From: an uncultured Odoribacter sp.
Lineage (GTDB): Bacteria > Bacteroidota > Bacteroidia > Bacteroidales > Marinifilaceae
Assembly (NCBI GenBank): GCA_900544025.1
Contig: UQTM01000035.1
Coordinates: forward strand, 1 to 32,516
DNA length: 32,516 bases
Direction of reading: 5' to 3'
Shown in pieces: positions 32,271-32,516 of the stretch. The notes below the pieces were generated by a model. It worked only from the letters and a program-made list of their open reading frames with translations, searched no databases and was not told the DNA's origin. The translations under genes were made by a program, and so were the position numbers. How positions within the stretch are numbered: the first letter of the stretch is position 1; every line of letters starts with the position of its first letter.

Positions 32271-32516
32271 TATGGTTTCTGTGCTTTTAATCGATAATTC
32301 TTTTGATATACAGAATCTTCGATAAGTCATTTTTATAAATGACTATATCCTTTGTTATTGTCTGTGGAAAGAGGCAACATCTTGTTTTTATTTTATCTTT
32401 ATATTGAAATGGGATGGGTGGGTAATTTCTTTTTCTTTTTTGTTTTTCTTCTCTTTTGGCGATCTTCCTTTTGAGGATATTTGTTATCTCTTTCCTGCTA
32501 ATATAGCTGAATGTTT
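32271..32516. other. AT-rich 3' flank with a possible partial minus-strand ORF
   Basis: With 32174-32232 and the terminator, this makes 343 bp after fmt without a confident gene. It contains an 8-bp hairpin AGTCATTT/AAATGACT (32325-32344). On the minus strand one frame is open from the window edge (32514) to TAA at 32289-32287, 75 codons without an ATG. Its product would be very Lys/Arg-rich with no recognised domain. It could be the end of an AT-rich convergent gene, or chance in T/C-rich sequence. Confidence 0.35.

Noticed and set aside
32325..32344. Hairpin AGTCATTT/AAATGACT as a second terminator
   Set aside because: No T-run follows on either strand and the stem is AT-rich; probably chance.

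Overview
The window reads as a chromosomal segment of a Bacteroidota bacterium of the order Bacteroidales. Evidence: gene starts lack strong Shine-Dalgarno sequences; several upstream regions carry the Bacteroidota -7 element TAnnTTTG, twice with a -33 TTTG (or one-base variant) 19-20 bp upstream; the DnaK tail is typical of the phylum; and a phylum-typical START-like gene sits next to an LptF/LptG permease. A cysteate synthase-like gene and the general gene style make an Odoribacter/Alistipes-like gut lineage plausible, but the genus is a guess.

Region 1 (1-7005, +) is the end of the division and cell wall (dcw) cluster: murG (5' end missing), murC, ftsQ, ftsA, then two complete, divergent ftsZ genes in tandem. 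The first FtsZ (441 aa) has a long basic linker and an amphipathic end resembling the FtsA tail, and lacks the usual C-terminal peptide. The second (377 aa) has a short linker and keeps that peptide (ELENIPAYKRRNL). This pair is the most unusual thing in the window.

Region 2 (7006-15437, +) is housekeeping: a DEAD-box RNA helicase behind a leader of three small hairpins, a strong hairpin, rmuC, engB, a MORN-repeat secreted protein, xseA-xseB, a PBP4-type carboxypeptidase (dacB) and thymidine kinase.

Region 3 (15438-19403, -) holds a DUF418 membrane protein, a polyprenyl-phosphate-type GT2 and a GT-C membrane glycosyltransferase. The last two overlap and probably act as donor maker and donor user at the membrane.

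Region 4 (19404-22588) holds a truncated ECF sigma-like ORF, a two-way terminator, dnaK on the minus strand, and a 470-bp divergent spacer with palindromes.

Region 5 (22589-32173, +) holds a second membrane glycosyltransferase plus GT2 pair, in which the GT-C protein carries a GT-A-like N-terminal part and a TPR tail. It is followed by a cysteate synthase-like PLP enzyme (possible sulfonolipid precursor supply), a YihY/BrkB membrane protein, a START-like protein, an LptF/LptG family permease and fmt. The last 246 bp are AT-rich without a confident gene. No rRNA, tRNA, CRISPR array, insertion sequence or phage gene was seen.
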